Notes under the pieces: generated by a model | What the model saw: the letters and a program-made list of their open reading frames with translations, nothing else | Database searches by the model: none | Told to the model about the DNA's origin: nothing | Program-made: the position numbers and the translations under genes | Source of the DNA: Gemmatimonadota bacterium | Lineage (GTDB): Bacteria > Gemmatimonadota > Gemmatimonadetes > Longimicrobiales > Gaopeijiaceae | Direction of reading: 5' to 3' | Assembly: GCA_007126575.1 (NCBI GenBank) | Contig: SLBA01000070.1 | Location: 1-63,245, forward strand | DNA length: 63,245 bases | In this document: positions 34,908 to 44,130 of the stretch, piece after piece | Position numbering within the stretch: position 1 is the stretch's first letter | Layout: each line of letters opens with the position of its first letter

Positions 34908-36404
34908 ATGATCCCTGCTCCGATCGCTCGACTTCTGACCCTGTTCGTGGCCGTGGTCCTGGCGGGATGCGGCGAGTTCGATCCCGATGTGGCGGGGACC
35001 CCCGAGGGGCGCGCGATCGAGGAGCTGGCGCTGGGCGAGCTGGCCACCCGCGCATTGGCCAACAACGAGGTATCCGCCAACGCCGATGTCCTGCTCGACG
35101 AGATCGGGGCGCGGATCTCGGCGCTCCCGTCGGGGCAGGAAGCGCAGGACTTCGCCGACGAGCGGTTCCGGGACTACGGTCTCGACAACGTCCGCCAGGA
35201 GCCGTTCGACCTTCTGGCCTGGGACCGCCGCGACGCGTCTCTCACCGTGACCGAGTCCGTGGAGGCCGTCAGTGGGGAGCTGAACGTCCTGTCGCTGGGA
35301 CACGTCGGAAGCTACGAGGTCGAGGCGCTCCTCCTCGATGCGGGCTACGGCACCGCCGAAGAGATCGAAGCGCTGGGCGACGCGGTCGAGGGCACCATCG
35401 TGCTCGTCGACGTGGGGTCGCCCGAAGGCTACGGGCGCGGGGTCCACCGAACCGAGAAGGTAACGCTCGCGACCGAGGCCGGCGCGGTGGGGTTCATCCA
35501 GGTGAACGATCGGGAGGGGCCCCTCGTTCCCATCGGGGTCGCCACACTGGGTGACGAGCCGACCGAGATTCCGGCCGCGGCGATCGACTACGATTCCGGC
35601 GCCCGCCTCATGGCCGCCCTTTCGGCCGGAGATGTCCGCGTACGCCTGGTCCTCGACAACTGGATGGAGCGGTCGACGGCCGCGAACGTCCTGGGTGACA
35701 TCCTCGGGCAGACCGACGAAGTGATCCTCGTCGGGGGGCACCTGGACTCCTGGGACCTGGCGGTCGGTGCGGTCGACAACGGCTCCGGCACGCTGGCGGT
35801 GCTCGATGCCGCCCGTGCCCTGGCCCGACACGTCGAGGAGACGGGGGAGCAGCCCCTGCGGACGCTCCGCTTCGCCCTCTGGATGGGCGAGGAGCTCGGG
35901 CTCTACGGGTCCAACGCCCACGTCGAGGCCATGATGCGCGAGCAGCTGGTCGAAGGGTATGCCGCGGTGCTGAATCTGGACGTGGTCGGCGACCCGGTGG
36001 GGTTCGGGGCGATGGCTCGCCCGGAGGCAGCCGATTTCATGAGCCGGGTGCGCGCCCCCCTGGACGCATCGGGGTTCGAACTGGATGAAGACCATTCGAC
36101 GGGTGGGGGGATCTATTCCGATCATCAGCCCTTCCTCCTGCAAGGTGTGCCGATCGTGACCGTGCGCAGCCGCCAACTTCCCGAGGCCGCGGGGGTATCG
36201 CATACGACGGCGGACACCCGGGATCGAATCGACGAAGAGGGAATCGCCCGCAGCGCGGCGGTTTCAGCCGCACTCCTCTGGGCCCTGGCGAACGAGCCGG
36301 AGCTGCCCCTGCAGAGCTGGAGCGAAGAGGAGATCGGGGTGAAGCTCGAGGAGCTCGGGGTTCGAGACCCGCTCGAACGCGCCGGAGACTGGCGCTGGGA
36401 CTGA
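34908..36404 (+). CDS. M28-family zinc aminopeptidase lipoprotein
   Basis: A 498-residue lipoprotein (lipobox VVLAGC) of peptidase family M28 with an inserted protease-associated (PA) domain. Dinuclear zinc ligands are visible: His278 in GGHLDSWD, Asp in VDNGSGT, Glu pair in GEELGLYGS, Asp in NLDVVGD and His in SHTTADTRD. It removes N-terminal residues from peptides outside the cytoplasm. It is 50 bases downstream of the GGDEF-REC gene and 10 bases upstream of the PBP gene, so co-transcription with the PBP gene is likely. Confidence 0.92.
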   Translation: MIPAPIARLLTLFVAVVLAGCGEFDPDVAGTPEGRAIEELALGELATRALANNEVSANADVLLDEIGARISALPSGQEAQDFADERFRDYGLDNVRQEPFDLLAWDRRDASLTVTESVEAVSGELNVLSLGHVGSYEVEALLLDAGYGTAEEIEALGDAVEGTIVLVDVGSPEGYGRGVHRTEKVTLATEAGAVGFIQVNDREGPLVPIGVATLGDEPTEIPAAAIDYDSGARLMAALSAGDVRVRLVLDNWMERSTAANVLGDILGQTDEVILVGGHLDSWDLAVGAVDNGSGTLAVLDAARALARHVEETGEQPLRTLRFALWMGEELGLYGSNAHVEAMMREQLVEGYAAVLNLDVVGDPVGFGAMARPEAADFMSRVRAPLDASGFELDEDHSTGGGIYSDHQPFLLQGVPIVTVRSRQLPEAAGVSHTTADTRDRIDEEGIARSAAVSAALLWALANEPELPLQSWSEEEIGVKLEELGVRDPLERAGDWRWD

Positions 36405-36414
36405 GGGAGACGAA

Positions 36415-39400
36415 GTGAGTGACGCGGGCAAAGGGAAGGAGGCCCGAACCGGTGAGCAGCCCCCTTCGGGGCGACGGTCGAGACGGAAGCTCTGGCTGGT
36501 GGGGCTCACGCTCCTGGCCGGGGCGGTCCTGGTGGGTCTTGCGATCCTCGCAGCCTGGGAGATGCGAACGTCGCACTTTCAGGCCCGCTTCCTGGTGCCC
36601 ATCGCCTCCGAGACCACCTGGTGGGTCGAGGAGGGTCGGGCCGACCGGATGGTCATCGCTCCCGAGGGCGCCTACGACCTGCGCCTCGGATACGTGCAGC
36701 TTCCCGATCGCGTCGCCCGGGCCGAGGAGCTCGGCTTCGAAGTGGTCGAACAGGCCCGGGTGTCGGATCGATTCCTCTCGCTCGTCGAGGATCGGGGGCT
36801 CTTCCCGATCTACAGGCCGAAGACCCAGGCCGGCCTCGCCATCTTCGACCGTGATTCGGAGTTTCTCTTCACGCATCGGCTGCCCTCGCGGGTCTACCCC
36901 GAGTTCGACGACATTCCGCCGGTCGTCTGGCAGACCTTGCTGTTCATCGAGAACCGGAGCGCGCTGGACCCGTCCCAACCGCTGAAGAACCCGGCCGTCG
37001 AGTGGGGCCGTCTCTTCCGCAGTACGGCCGAGCTGGGCCTCCGCTACATCGGCCGCGAGGGGAATGTCGCCGGGGCGAGCACGCTGGCCACGCAGATCGA
37101 GAAGTTCCGGCATGCCCCCGACGGGCTCACCGAGTCTCCGGCGGACAAGCTCGCACAGATGGCGTCGGCCTCGGTCCGCGCCTACCTCGATGGCCCCGAG
37201 ACGCTCGAGCACCGGCAGCGAGTCGTTCGCGACTACCTGAACTCGGTCCCCCTGGCCGCGATCCGCGGGGAGGGAGAGATCAATGGACTCGGAGACGGGC
37301 TGTGGGCCTGGTTCGGGTCGGATTTCACCGAGGTCAACCGGGCCCTTCACCCGGTCCCGGCGCGGCGTGTGGGGGGCATTCCGGCGCCCGAGGAGCTGAG
37401 GGCCGAAGACGAGCGGCTCGCGGGTCCCCCGACTTCGAGGCGGATCGAAACGCCCGAGGAGATGGAGGAGTCGGCGCGCTACTATCGACAGGTGCTCAGC
37501 CTGATCCTTTCGCAGCGGCGCCCGACGTACTTCCTGGCGACCGCGGAGGGCCGCGCCGCCCTTCACCGGCTGGCGGACCGCTACCTGAACGTGCTCGAGA
37601 GCGAAGGGCTGCTCGAGCCGGCCTTCGCCGAGGCCGCACGAGCCCAGCGGCCCGAGGTGCGGATCCTGCCCCCCGATCGGCCTCCCTTCTCCTTCGTGGA
37701 ACGAAAGGCGATCAACACGGTTCGCACCGGGCTGCTCTCCCTGCTCGACGTGCCCAGGCTCTACGACCTGGACCGCACCGACCTGACGGTGCGCTCGACG
37801 ATCGACGCCGGCGTGCAGCGGGCGGCGACCGAACTGCTCGCGAACATGTACGACCCGGCCTTCATCCGGGAGCGCGGTTTCGACGGCTTCCGGCTCCTGG
37901 ACCGCGGTGACCCGCAGCAGCTCATCTACTCGATCGCCCTGCACGAGCGGACCCCGCAAGGGAACCTCGTTCGACTGCAGGTCGACAACCTCGACGCCCC
38001 CTTCAACCTGAACGAGTCGGCCCGGCTGGAGCTCGGCTCCACCGCCAAGCTGCGGACGCTGGCGAGCTACCTCGAGATCATCGCCGAGCTGCACGACCAG
38101 TTCGGGGAGCTGGAGCCGGACTCCCTTCGACGCTACCGGATCGCCAGCCAGGATCGGCTCTCGACCTGGACCCGTGACCGGGTGCTGGCCCGCCCCGACG
38201 AGACGCAGGACGAGATCCTCAGCGCCGCGATGAACCGCACCTACTCGGCCAACCCGGCCGAGCGCTTCGTGACCGGGGGCGGCGTGCAGGCCTTCACGAA
38301 CTTCGACAACACCTACGACCAGCAGGTCCTTTCGGTCACGGTGGGGTTCCGCCACTCGGTGAATCTCGTCTTCGTGCGCATGATGCGCGACGTGGCGAAT
38401 CACTACATGTACCGGGTCCCCGGCTCCACGGCGCACGTGCTCGAGGAGCGCGACTCTCCCCTCCGCCAGGAGTACCTGGCCCGCTTCGCCGACCGCGAGG
38501 GCATCCAGTTTCTGAACCAGTTCATCCCCAAGTACCGGGGCCAGAGTCGAGTCGAGATCCTCGAGGCGCTCTTCGGCGAGAGGCGGCTGACGCCACAGCG
38601 GATGGCCTGGACCTATCGATCGGCGATCCCCGACGCCACGGTCCAGGAGTTCGAGCGGGTGCTCCGGGCGAACCTGCCCGATGGCGAGTTTTCGGCCGCG
38701 GCGATCGAGGACCTCTACCGTCGCGCCGACGTCACCCCCCACTCGCTGGCGGATCAGGGGTACCTGGCGAGCGTTCACCCCCTGGAGCTCTGGGCGGCCC
38801 GGTACTTCATCGAAAATCCCGACGCCTCGGGGGCCGACGCGATCCGCGCGAGTGAATCGGCCCGGCAGGACGTCTACCAGTGGCTCTTCCGCACGAGCCG
38901 GACCCGGGCGCAGGACCAGCGGATCCGGGCGCTCCTCGAGGTCGAGGCCTTCACCGAGGTCCTCAAGGGCTGGCAGCGGCTCGGGTACCCGTTCGCCAAC
39001 ATCGTCCCCTCGCTCGGGACCTCGATCGGAAGCTCGGGAGACCGTCCGGCGGCGCTCAACGAGCTCGTCGGGATCATCCTGAACGATGGCCGCCGGCTCC
39101 CCACCTATCGGGTCGAGGAGCTGCACCTGGCGCCCGGCACCCCATGGGAGACCCGGATGGAGCGGCGAGGGGTCGAGGGCGAGCAGGTCATGGCCCCCGC
39201 CGTGGCGCGGGCGCTGCGGGATGCGATGGTCGACGTGGTCGAGGAAGGGACCGCCCGCCGCGCCCGAGGGGTGATTCGGGATCCCGACGGCACCCCCCAG
39301 GCGATCGGGGGAAAGACCGGGACCGGCGACAACCGCTATCGCGTGTTCGGAAGCGGCGGGCGCCTGATCGAGTCGCGGAGCGTGAATCGCACCTCGACCT

Positions 39401-39597
39401 TCGTCTTCTTCATCGGGGATCGGTACTACGGGGTGGTCAGCGCCTATGTCCCGGGCGCGCAGGCAGACCAGTACCGCTTCACCTCGGCGCTTCCGACCCA
39501 GATCCTGCGGGAGCTGGGACCGGCGATCGAGGCGCTGATCGCCGAAGACGTCGAGGATCCCGACGACCCCTCGGCCCCCGTGGGCCCTCCGCTATGA
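36415..39597 (+). CDS. Divergent class A penicillin-binding protein
   Basis: A 1060-residue bifunctional peptidoglycan synthase with one N-terminal membrane anchor (about 25-47). The GT51 transglycosylase region keeps Glu179 (LFIENRS), GASTLATQIEKF in place of the usual GGSTITQQ, and YLNSVPLAAI. The transpeptidase has Ser542-Thr-Ala-Lys545, Ser648-Val-Asn650 and Lys967-Thr-Gly969, all intact. The gap between the SXN and KTG boxes is about 310 residues, far more than usual, and includes a region ending in FANIVPSLGTSIGSSGDRP. The start is GTG 36415, ten bases past the M28 stop. The 3' end overlaps the convergent gene by six bases. Confidence 0.9.
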   Translation: MSDAGKGKEARTGEQPPSGRRSRRKLWLVGLTLLAGAVLVGLAILAAWEMRTSHFQARFLVPIASETTWWVEEGRADRMVIAPEGAYDLRLGYVQLPDRVARAEELGFEVVEQARVSDRFLSLVEDRGLFPIYRPKTQAGLAIFDRDSEFLFTHRLPSRVYPEFDDIPPVVWQTLLFIENRSALDPSQPLKNPAVEWGRLFRSTAELGLRYIGREGNVAGASTLATQIEKFRHAPDGLTESPADKLAQMASASVRAYLDGPETLEHRQRVVRDYLNSVPLAAIRGEGEINGLGDGLWAWFGSDFTEVNRALHPVPARRVGGIPAPEELRAEDERLAGPPTSRRIETPEEMEESARYYRQVLSLILSQRRPTYFLATAEGRAALHRLADRYLNVLESEGLLEPAFAEAARAQRPEVRILPPDRPPFSFVERKAINTVRTGLLSLLDVPRLYDLDRTDLTVRSTIDAGVQRAATELLANMYDPAFIRERGFDGFRLLDRGDPQQLIYSIALHERTPQGNLVRLQVDNLDAPFNLNESARLELGSTAKLRTLASYLEIIAELHDQFGELEPDSLRRYRIASQDRLSTWTRDRVLARPDETQDEILSAAMNRTYSANPAERFVTGGGVQAFTNFDNTYDQQVLSVTVGFRHSVNLVFVRMMRDVANHYMYRVPGSTAHVLEERDSPLRQEYLARFADREGIQFLNQFIPKYRGQSRVEILEALFGERRLTPQRMAWTYRSAIPDATVQEFERVLRANLPDGEFSAAAIEDLYRRADVTPHSLADQGYLASVHPLELWAARYFIENPDASGADAIRASESARQDVYQWLFRTSRTRAQDQRIRALLEVEAFTEVLKGWQRLGYPFANIVPSLGTSIGSSGDRPAALNELVGIILNDGRRLPTYRVEELHLAPGTPWETRMERRGVEGEQVMAPAVARALRDAMVDVVEEGTARRARGVIRDPDGTPQAIGGKTGTGDNRYRVFGSGGRLIESRSVNRTSTFVFFIGDRYYGVVSAYVPGAQADQYRFTSALPTQILRELGPAIEALIAEDVEDPDDPSAPVGPPL

Positions 39598-40764
39598 CGC
39601 GGTCGGAACCCGGCCGAAGAGGCACTTGAGGTACTCGCCCTCGGGGTGACGCACCGGATGGTCCAGCGGATGGCCGGTCTGCGCGAGAACCTCGAGGGAT
39701 CGGTCGGCGGAGCGCGCCGTGTTGAGGACGCTCAGGAAGAAGGTCTCGGCGTCGATGCGGGCCGTGCACGAGGCCTGCACCAGGATCCCCCCCGGCTCGA
39801 GCAGCTTCAGCGCGAGCTGCGTGAGCTTTCCGTATGCCCGCAGCGCCCCCGCTTCCTGGCCCTTCTCCCGGGCGAAGGAGGGGGGGTCGACCACGACCAT
39901 TCCGAAACGATCCCCTGCGGTGTCGAGCGCCTCCATCACCTCGAAGGCGTCGCCGGTCCGGGACTCGTGCGCCGAGGATCGAACGGCCTCGATGCCCGCG
40001 TTGAGCTCGAAGTGGCGCTCCGCCTCGCGCAGGGCCGGCTCGCTCAGGTCGGTGCTCAGCACTCGGGGTGCGCCCCCCGCCGCCGCGGCGAGAGAGAATC
40101 CCCCGGTGTAGCTGAAGACGTTCAGCACGCGCTGCCCCCGCGCGAGTTCGCGGACCCGGGCCCGGTTCTCGCGCTGGTCGAGGTAGAATCCGGTCTTGTG
40201 GCCCACGAAGGGATGAGCCCGATAGCGGAGGCCTCCCTCGAGGAACTCGAGTCCGTCGTCGAGCGGGGGACCTGCGAGGAGCGCGGGGGAGCGCAGGGGG
40301 TCGGGGGTGGCCGCGGAACTCGACACCCCCCGCGAGGGCAGATACGCCAGCACCCGCGAAGGGAGGCGATCACCGATGGCCTCCCGCAGCTCGTCGAGCC
40401 AGGGTAGCCAGGCGGGGGTATAGCACTTCAGGACCAGGCCGTCGCCGTACTGGTCGAGGACGAGTCCGGGCATCCGGTCACCCTCGCCCGAGAGGATCCG
40501 GAGGCCGGTGGTCTCGGGGTCGTCGACGAGGGGCCGGCGCAGCTCCAGCGCTTCGGACAGGCGGGTCCGAAAGAGTTCCACTCCGATCTTCGCGGGGCTC
40601 TCCGCCGAGAGAATCCGCACCCGGATCGGGCTTTCGGGATCGAAGAGCCCGACGGCCAGAAACCGGTTCTTGCGGTCGAAGAGGACCGCGACGTCACCGG
40701 CGATCCCCTGGCGGTTGACCTCGCGGATCGAGTTCTCGAATACCCAGGGGTGTCCATCGCGCAC
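39592..40764 (-). CDS. 23S rRNA (cytosine-C5) methyltransferase, RlmI-like
   Basis: A class I methyltransferase of the RlmI/RlmK group, which makes m5C in 23S rRNA. It has an N-terminal PUA-like domain (GHPWVFENS start), the linker block GHKTGFYLDQRENR, motif I VLNVFSYTGGFSLAAA, VVVDPPSFAREKG, and a catalytic Cys in VQASC. The GTG at 40764 gives 390 residues, but the ten codons upstream (reading VRVTPAAERA) match the family N-terminus, and no ATG, GTG or TTG is found there. The true start may therefore be an unusual codon, or those residues may be dispensable. It is downstream of the cyanophycinase-like gene. Confidence 0.88.
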   Translation of the reverse strand: MRDGHPWVFENSIREVNRQGIAGDVAVLFDRKNRFLAVGLFDPESPIRVRILSAESPAKIGVELFRTRLSEALELRRPLVDDPETTGLRILSGEGDRMPGLVLDQYGDGLVLKCYTPAWLPWLDELREAIGDRLPSRVLAYLPSRGVSSSAATPDPLRSPALLAGPPLDDGLEFLEGGLRYRAHPFVGHKTGFYLDQRENRARVRELARGQRVLNVFSYTGGFSLAAAAGGAPRVLSTDLSEPALREAERHFELNAGIEAVRSSAHESRTGDAFEVMEALDTAGDRFGMVVVDPPSFAREKGQEAGALRAYGKLTQLALKLLEPGGILVQASCTARIDAETFFLSVLNTARSADRSLEVLAQTGHPLDHPVRHPEGEYLKCLFGRVPTAS

Positions 40765-40853
40765 CGCGCGCTCCGCCGCGGGGGTGACGCGTACAGCGAG
40801 AGGGGGGCCGGGGGTGGTGGGAGCGTCGTCGGGGCCCGGCGGGTTCGACGCGC

Positions 40854-41801
40854 TCAGCGGAGCGTTTCCCTGCCCGCGTCCTCGGGGGCGACCGTCGAGG
40901 AGATTGAGCGCCGCTCGCCCAGGTCGAAGACCGATCCGGCGCGAAGCGAGAGAGGCTGCCGAAGGGGAGTGGCGGAGTCGTAGATGAGCACCTGGCTCGT
41001 GCCGATGACCTCGGCGCGATCACCCTGGACCACCAGGGCGGTGCCCTCGTCGACCCCGATCCCCAGCAGGTGCGGCTCCCGGTCGAGCAGCTCCCAGAGA
41101 TCATTTTCGCGACCGCGGGCGAGCAGGTGCTGGTCCACCGCGGTGCCGCTGAGGAAGCCGAAGCCCTCTTCGTAGCCCGGGGCCATCAGCACCTGGTTCG
41201 TCTCCGGGTCTCCGCGCACCAGGTAGGAGCCCTGGATCGAGGCTCCGGCCGAGGTGCCACCGACGACCCCGCCGCGCTCCAGGAGCGCCCGGAGTTCGCC
41301 GTGGGTGCGGGTGTCCAGGTACGCATCGACGAGACGCCACTGACGGCCTCCCGGAATCCAGACGCCGGTGGCGGACTCCAGGGGGGCGGTGAAGATGGGG
41401 GAATCGGCGACCGCGGGGTCGCGCGTGTGCAGGATCGTGACCTGCGCGGCGCCCGCCTCGAGGAGGGGAAGGATCCCAGCCCAGTTCTCGGGGAACTCGT
41501 CGGAGGCGTCGGCGGTCGGGATCACCACGATCCGGGCCTGATGCCCCCCGGCGAGCTCCAGGAAGCGAGCCCAGATCTCCGGGCCCAGCTGGCCCCCTCC
41601 GGCCACGATCAGGGAGCCGGTGGCTGGGCCGACCTCGGGGAAGTCCTGCGGCGAGGTGTCCGACGATGGAGGGGACGACGAAGTGGAGCACCCCGCCAGG
41701 AAGAGCGCGATGAGGAGCAGCGCGAGTCTGAACGCGGGCGGCCGCAAGGTCGGCTCAGGCCGAGAAGTAGGGGTTCTCGCCCGAGGCGTGATCCGTGACA
41801 T
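40854..41801 (-). CDS. Cyanophycinase-like S51-family lipoprotein
   Basis: A serine hydrolase of peptidase family S51 (cyanophycinase and dipeptidase E). The nucleophile Ser sits in VGGTSAGASI; supporting blocks are SLIVAGGGQLG, RIVVIPTADAS, GVWIPGGRQWRLVDAYL and a later GIGVDEGTALVV. A lipobox (LFLAGC) makes it a lipoprotein. ATG 41801 yields 315 residues and overlaps the nfuA-like 3' end by 47 bases; a TTG at 41747 would give 297 residues with a normal 20-residue lipoprotein leader. No cyanophycin synthetase is present, so another beta-linked Asp dipeptide or peptide is the likely substrate. Confidence 0.85.
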   Translation of the reverse strand: MSRITPRARTPTSRPEPTLRPPAFRLALLLIALFLAGCSTSSSPPSSDTSPQDFPEVGPATGSLIVAGGGQLGPEIWARFLELAGGHQARIVVIPTADASDEFPENWAGILPLLEAGAAQVTILHTRDPAVADSPIFTAPLESATGVWIPGGRQWRLVDAYLDTRTHGELRALLERGGVVGGTSAGASIQGSYLVRGDPETNQVLMAPGYEEGFGFLSGTAVDQHLLARGRENDLWELLDREPHLLGIGVDEGTALVVQGDRAEVIGTSQVLIYDSATPLRQPLSLRAGSVFDLGERRSISSTVAPEDAGRETLR

Positions 41802-42336
41802 CGTGGATCGCCGTGATCTCGGGCACCGCCTGTCTCAGCATCTTCTCGACCCCCTGACGGAGTGTCATGCGCGACATCGCGCAGCCCTGACAGCCTCCGG
41901 TCATCTCCATGTAGATCTCGGTGTCCTTTACGTCGACCAGGAGAATCTTGCCTCCGTGCGAGGCGATCTGCGGGTTCACCTGCTGGTCGAGGACCGTCTG
42001 CACCTTGTCGGCGATCGCACCCTTCGGTGCCTCGACCGGGCGGGACGGGGTCGCCGGGGTGATCTCGAAGCCACTCTCGTTGACCCGCTGGACGAAGTCC
42101 ACATTCGCCCCGTCGAGCCGTTCGGCGCTGGACTTGTCGACGAGCACAGTGAAGCCGCCCCCATCGACCTCGACATCGTCTCCCGAACGATCGTCGGGCC
42201 CCACGAGGGTGAGCTCGAAGGCGGGCGCCACCGGGCTCCCGCCCGTCAGCACGATGCGCAGGGCTTCGAGTTCGCCCTCGCTCTGGTCCATGAAGGTCCG
42301 GACCATGTCCCGGGCCTTGTCGGTGAAGGTGAGCAT
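41755..42336 (-). CDS. nfuA: NfuA-like iron-sulfur cluster carrier
   Basis: A 193-residue protein combining a degenerate A-type N-terminal domain, lacking its cysteines, with a C-terminal NifU domain. The cluster ligands are Cys149 and Cys152 in GGCQGCAMS, at the same positions as in the 191-residue E. coli NfuA. It holds a 4Fe-4S cluster at the dimer interface and delivers it to target enzymes. ATG 42336 is chosen because AGGAG lies seven bases upstream and the family starts there. Possible clients nearby include endonuclease III. It is divergent from the glycyl-tRNA synthetase gene. Confidence 0.9.
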   Translation of the reverse strand: MLTFTDKARDMVRTFMDQSEGELEALRIVLTGGSPVAPAFELTLVGPDDRSGDDVEVDGGGFTVLVDKSSAERLDGANVDFVQRVNESGFEITPATPSRPVEAPKGAIADKVQTVLDQQVNPQIASHGGKILLVDVKDTEIYMEMTGGCQGCAMSRMTLRQGVEKMLRQAVPEITAIHDVTDHASGENPYFSA

Positions 42337-42690
42337 GCAGCGCTCCTGGGCAATGTATTTTTTTTGAAGAGGGGTGTCGTGGGTTCGCCCGTGGCCGGGG
42401 ATCCCGCTACCACTGCTACACACAGGGTACGGATGAAGTTCGCACGATGTTTCGTTGCCCGGCCCGGGAGACACCCAATGATGGGGGCGTGAGCCTCGCG
42501 GGGCAATCACGCGGGCCGGCGGCGCCACCGTGACGGGGTGTGCAGGTCGCAGGAGGGGGGCGGTTGCTCGCCTCCCCGGCCTCCTCTATGATTCGGGCCT
42601 TCGGGGCACTGCGAAAAGGAAGAGCGCGGTGTGACCGGACCCCGCCCCGGGTTTCGGGGACCTATTCCACGGTACGGAACGGACAAAGTC
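42337..42690. promoter_or_regulatory. 354-base divergent region between nfuA and the glycyl-tRNA synthetase gene
   Basis: No gene is seen. The part next to nfuA has a run of eight T on the plus strand (about 42358-42365). The right half contains the synthetase promoter. No T-box leader pattern was recognised. Confidence 0.5.
42564..42592 (+). promoter_or_regulatory. Sigma-70 promoter of the glycyl-tRNA synthetase gene
   Basis: TTGCTC (42564-42569), 17-base spacer, TATGAT (42587-42592), leaving a leader of about 92 bases before ATG 42691. Confidence 0.65.
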
Positions 42691-44022
42691 ATGGCGGAGC
42701 ACGACGTGATGGACAAGCTGGTCTCGCTGGCCAAGCGACGCGGATTCATCTTTCAGTCTTCGGAGATCTACGGGGGCACCGGCTCCGTCTGGGACTACGG
42801 CCCGCTCGGGGTCGAACTGAAGCGGAATGTGAAGAACCTGTGGTGGTCGCGCATGGTCCATCAGCGCGACGACGTCGAGGGGATGGACACCTCGATCCTG
42901 ATGAACCCGAAGGTCTGGGAGGCGTCGGGCCACGTCGAGGGCTTCACCGACCCGCTCGTCGAGTGCAAGGTCTGCAAGAAGCGCTTTCGCGAGGACCAGC
43001 TCGCGAGCCAGGAGTGCGGTCGCAAGCCCTCGAAGCACCCGGGGGAGCACGACGACTGCGAGCTCGGGGAGCCCCGGATGTTCAACCTGATGTTCCGGAC
43101 CTTCATGGGGCCCGTCGAGGACGGGGGCTCCACCGTGTACCTGCGCCCCGAGACCGCGCAGGGCTCGTACGTGAATTTCCTGAACGCCCAGATGACCTCG
43201 CGCCAGAAGGTCCCCTTCGGGATCGCGCAGATCGGCAAGGCCTTCCGCAACGAGATCACCCCGGGCAACTTCATCTTCCGGACCCGCGAGTTCGAGCAGG
43301 CCGAGATGCAGTTCTTCGTCAAACCGGGCTCCGACGAGGAGTGGTTCGAGTACTGGCTCGAGCAGCGCATGGACTGGCACCGGGCGCTCGGCGTGCGCGA
43401 AGAGAACCTCCGCATTCACGAGCACGGGGCCGACGAACTCGCCCACTATGCCCGTCGGGCGGTCGACATCGAGTACCGCTTCCCCTTCGGCTGGAAGGAG
43501 CTCGAGGGGATCCACAACCGCACCGACTTCGACCTGGCCCGTCACGAGGAGTACTCGGGCAAGCGGCTCGAGTATATCGACTCGGGGGCCGGGGAGCGCT
43601 TCCTGCCCTACGTGGTCGAGACCGCGGTGGGGGTGGACCGCACCCTCCTGGCTGTCCTGTCCGACGCGTATCACGAGGAGGACGTCGATGGCGACGAGCG
43701 GGTCGTCCTGCGTCTCGATCCCGGGCTGGCCCCGATCAAGGCGGCGATCTTCCCTCTGGTCAAGAAGGACGGGCTCCCCGAGATCGCCCGGAAACTGGCC
43801 GACGAGCTCAGGGGCGCCTCGATCAACTCCTTCTACGACGAATCGGGCTCGATCGGGCGTCGCTACCGCCGCCAGGACGAGGCGGGCACCCCCTTCTGCA
43901 TCACGGTCGACGGGCAGACGGCCGAGGACCAGACCGTGACGCTGCGGGATCGCGACTCGCTCGAGCAGACCCGGGTGGAGCTCTCGCAGGTCCGCGGCTG
44001 GCTGCGCGACCGGATCGACTGA
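42691..44022 (+). CDS. glyS: Glycyl-tRNA synthetase, dimeric single-chain type
   Basis: A 443-residue class II synthetase of the archaeal/eukaryal-like alpha2 type that charges tRNA-Gly. Motif 1 region [19 protein letters not shown], motif 2 [21 protein letters not shown] and motif 3 [10 protein letters not shown] are visible, with YLRPETAQG between. Four cysteines (CKVC, then two more about 15 and 30 residues later) make a zinc-ribbon-like insertion. The C-terminal anticodon domain starts at [15 protein letters not shown] 42691 is preferred over an upstream in-frame GTG because the family begins at [13 protein letters not shown]. The NSS transporter gene follows 108 bases on, across tandem repeats. 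Confidence 0.95.
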   Translation: MAEHDVMDKLVSLAKRRGFIFQSSEIYGGTGSVWDYGPLGVELKRNVKNLWWSRMVHQRDDVEGMDTSILMNPKVWEASGHVEGFTDPLVECKVCKKRFREDQLASQECGRKPSKHPGEHDDCELGEPRMFNLMFRTFMGPVEDGGSTVYLRPETAQGSYVNFLNAQMTSRQKVPFGIAQIGKAFRNEITPGNFIFRTREFEQAEMQFFVKPGSDEEWFEYWLEQRMDWHRALGVREENLRIHEHGADELAHYARRAVDIEYRFPFGWKELEGIHNRTDFDLARHEEYSGKRLEYIDSGAGERFLPYVVETAVGVDRTLLAVLSDAYHEEDVDGDERVVLRLDPGLAPIKAAIFPLVKKDGLPEIARKLADELRGASINSFYDESGSIGRRYRRQDEAGTPFCITVDGQTAEDQTVTLRDRDSLEQTRVELSQVRGWLRDRID

Positions 44023-44118
44023 CGGCGCGCCCGGACCGACGGACGGCACGTCCGGATCGACGGACCTTCAAGCTCGAAAGGCACGCTGAACTGCCACGCT
44101 GAACAGGCAAGCTGACAA
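44011..44118. repeat. Two families of short tandem repeats at the end of glyS
   Basis: A 21-base unit starting CGGAYCGAC is present about 2.7 times from 44011 (it contains the glyS stop). It is followed by four 13-base units at 44067-44118: TTCAAGCTCGAAA, GGCACGCTGAACT, GCCACGCTGAACA, GGCAAGCTGACAA. The array ends just before the AGGAG of the transporter gene. Units 2 and 3 differ at two positions. Confidence 0.7.
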
Positions 44119-44130
44119 AAGGAGACGGAC

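Noticed and set aside
36037-39126. Minus-strand frame of 1029 codons opposite the M28 and PBP genes
   Set aside because: The plus strand here has complete families with intact catalytic motifs. The antisense frame has no domain and exists because stop codons are rare at this GC content.
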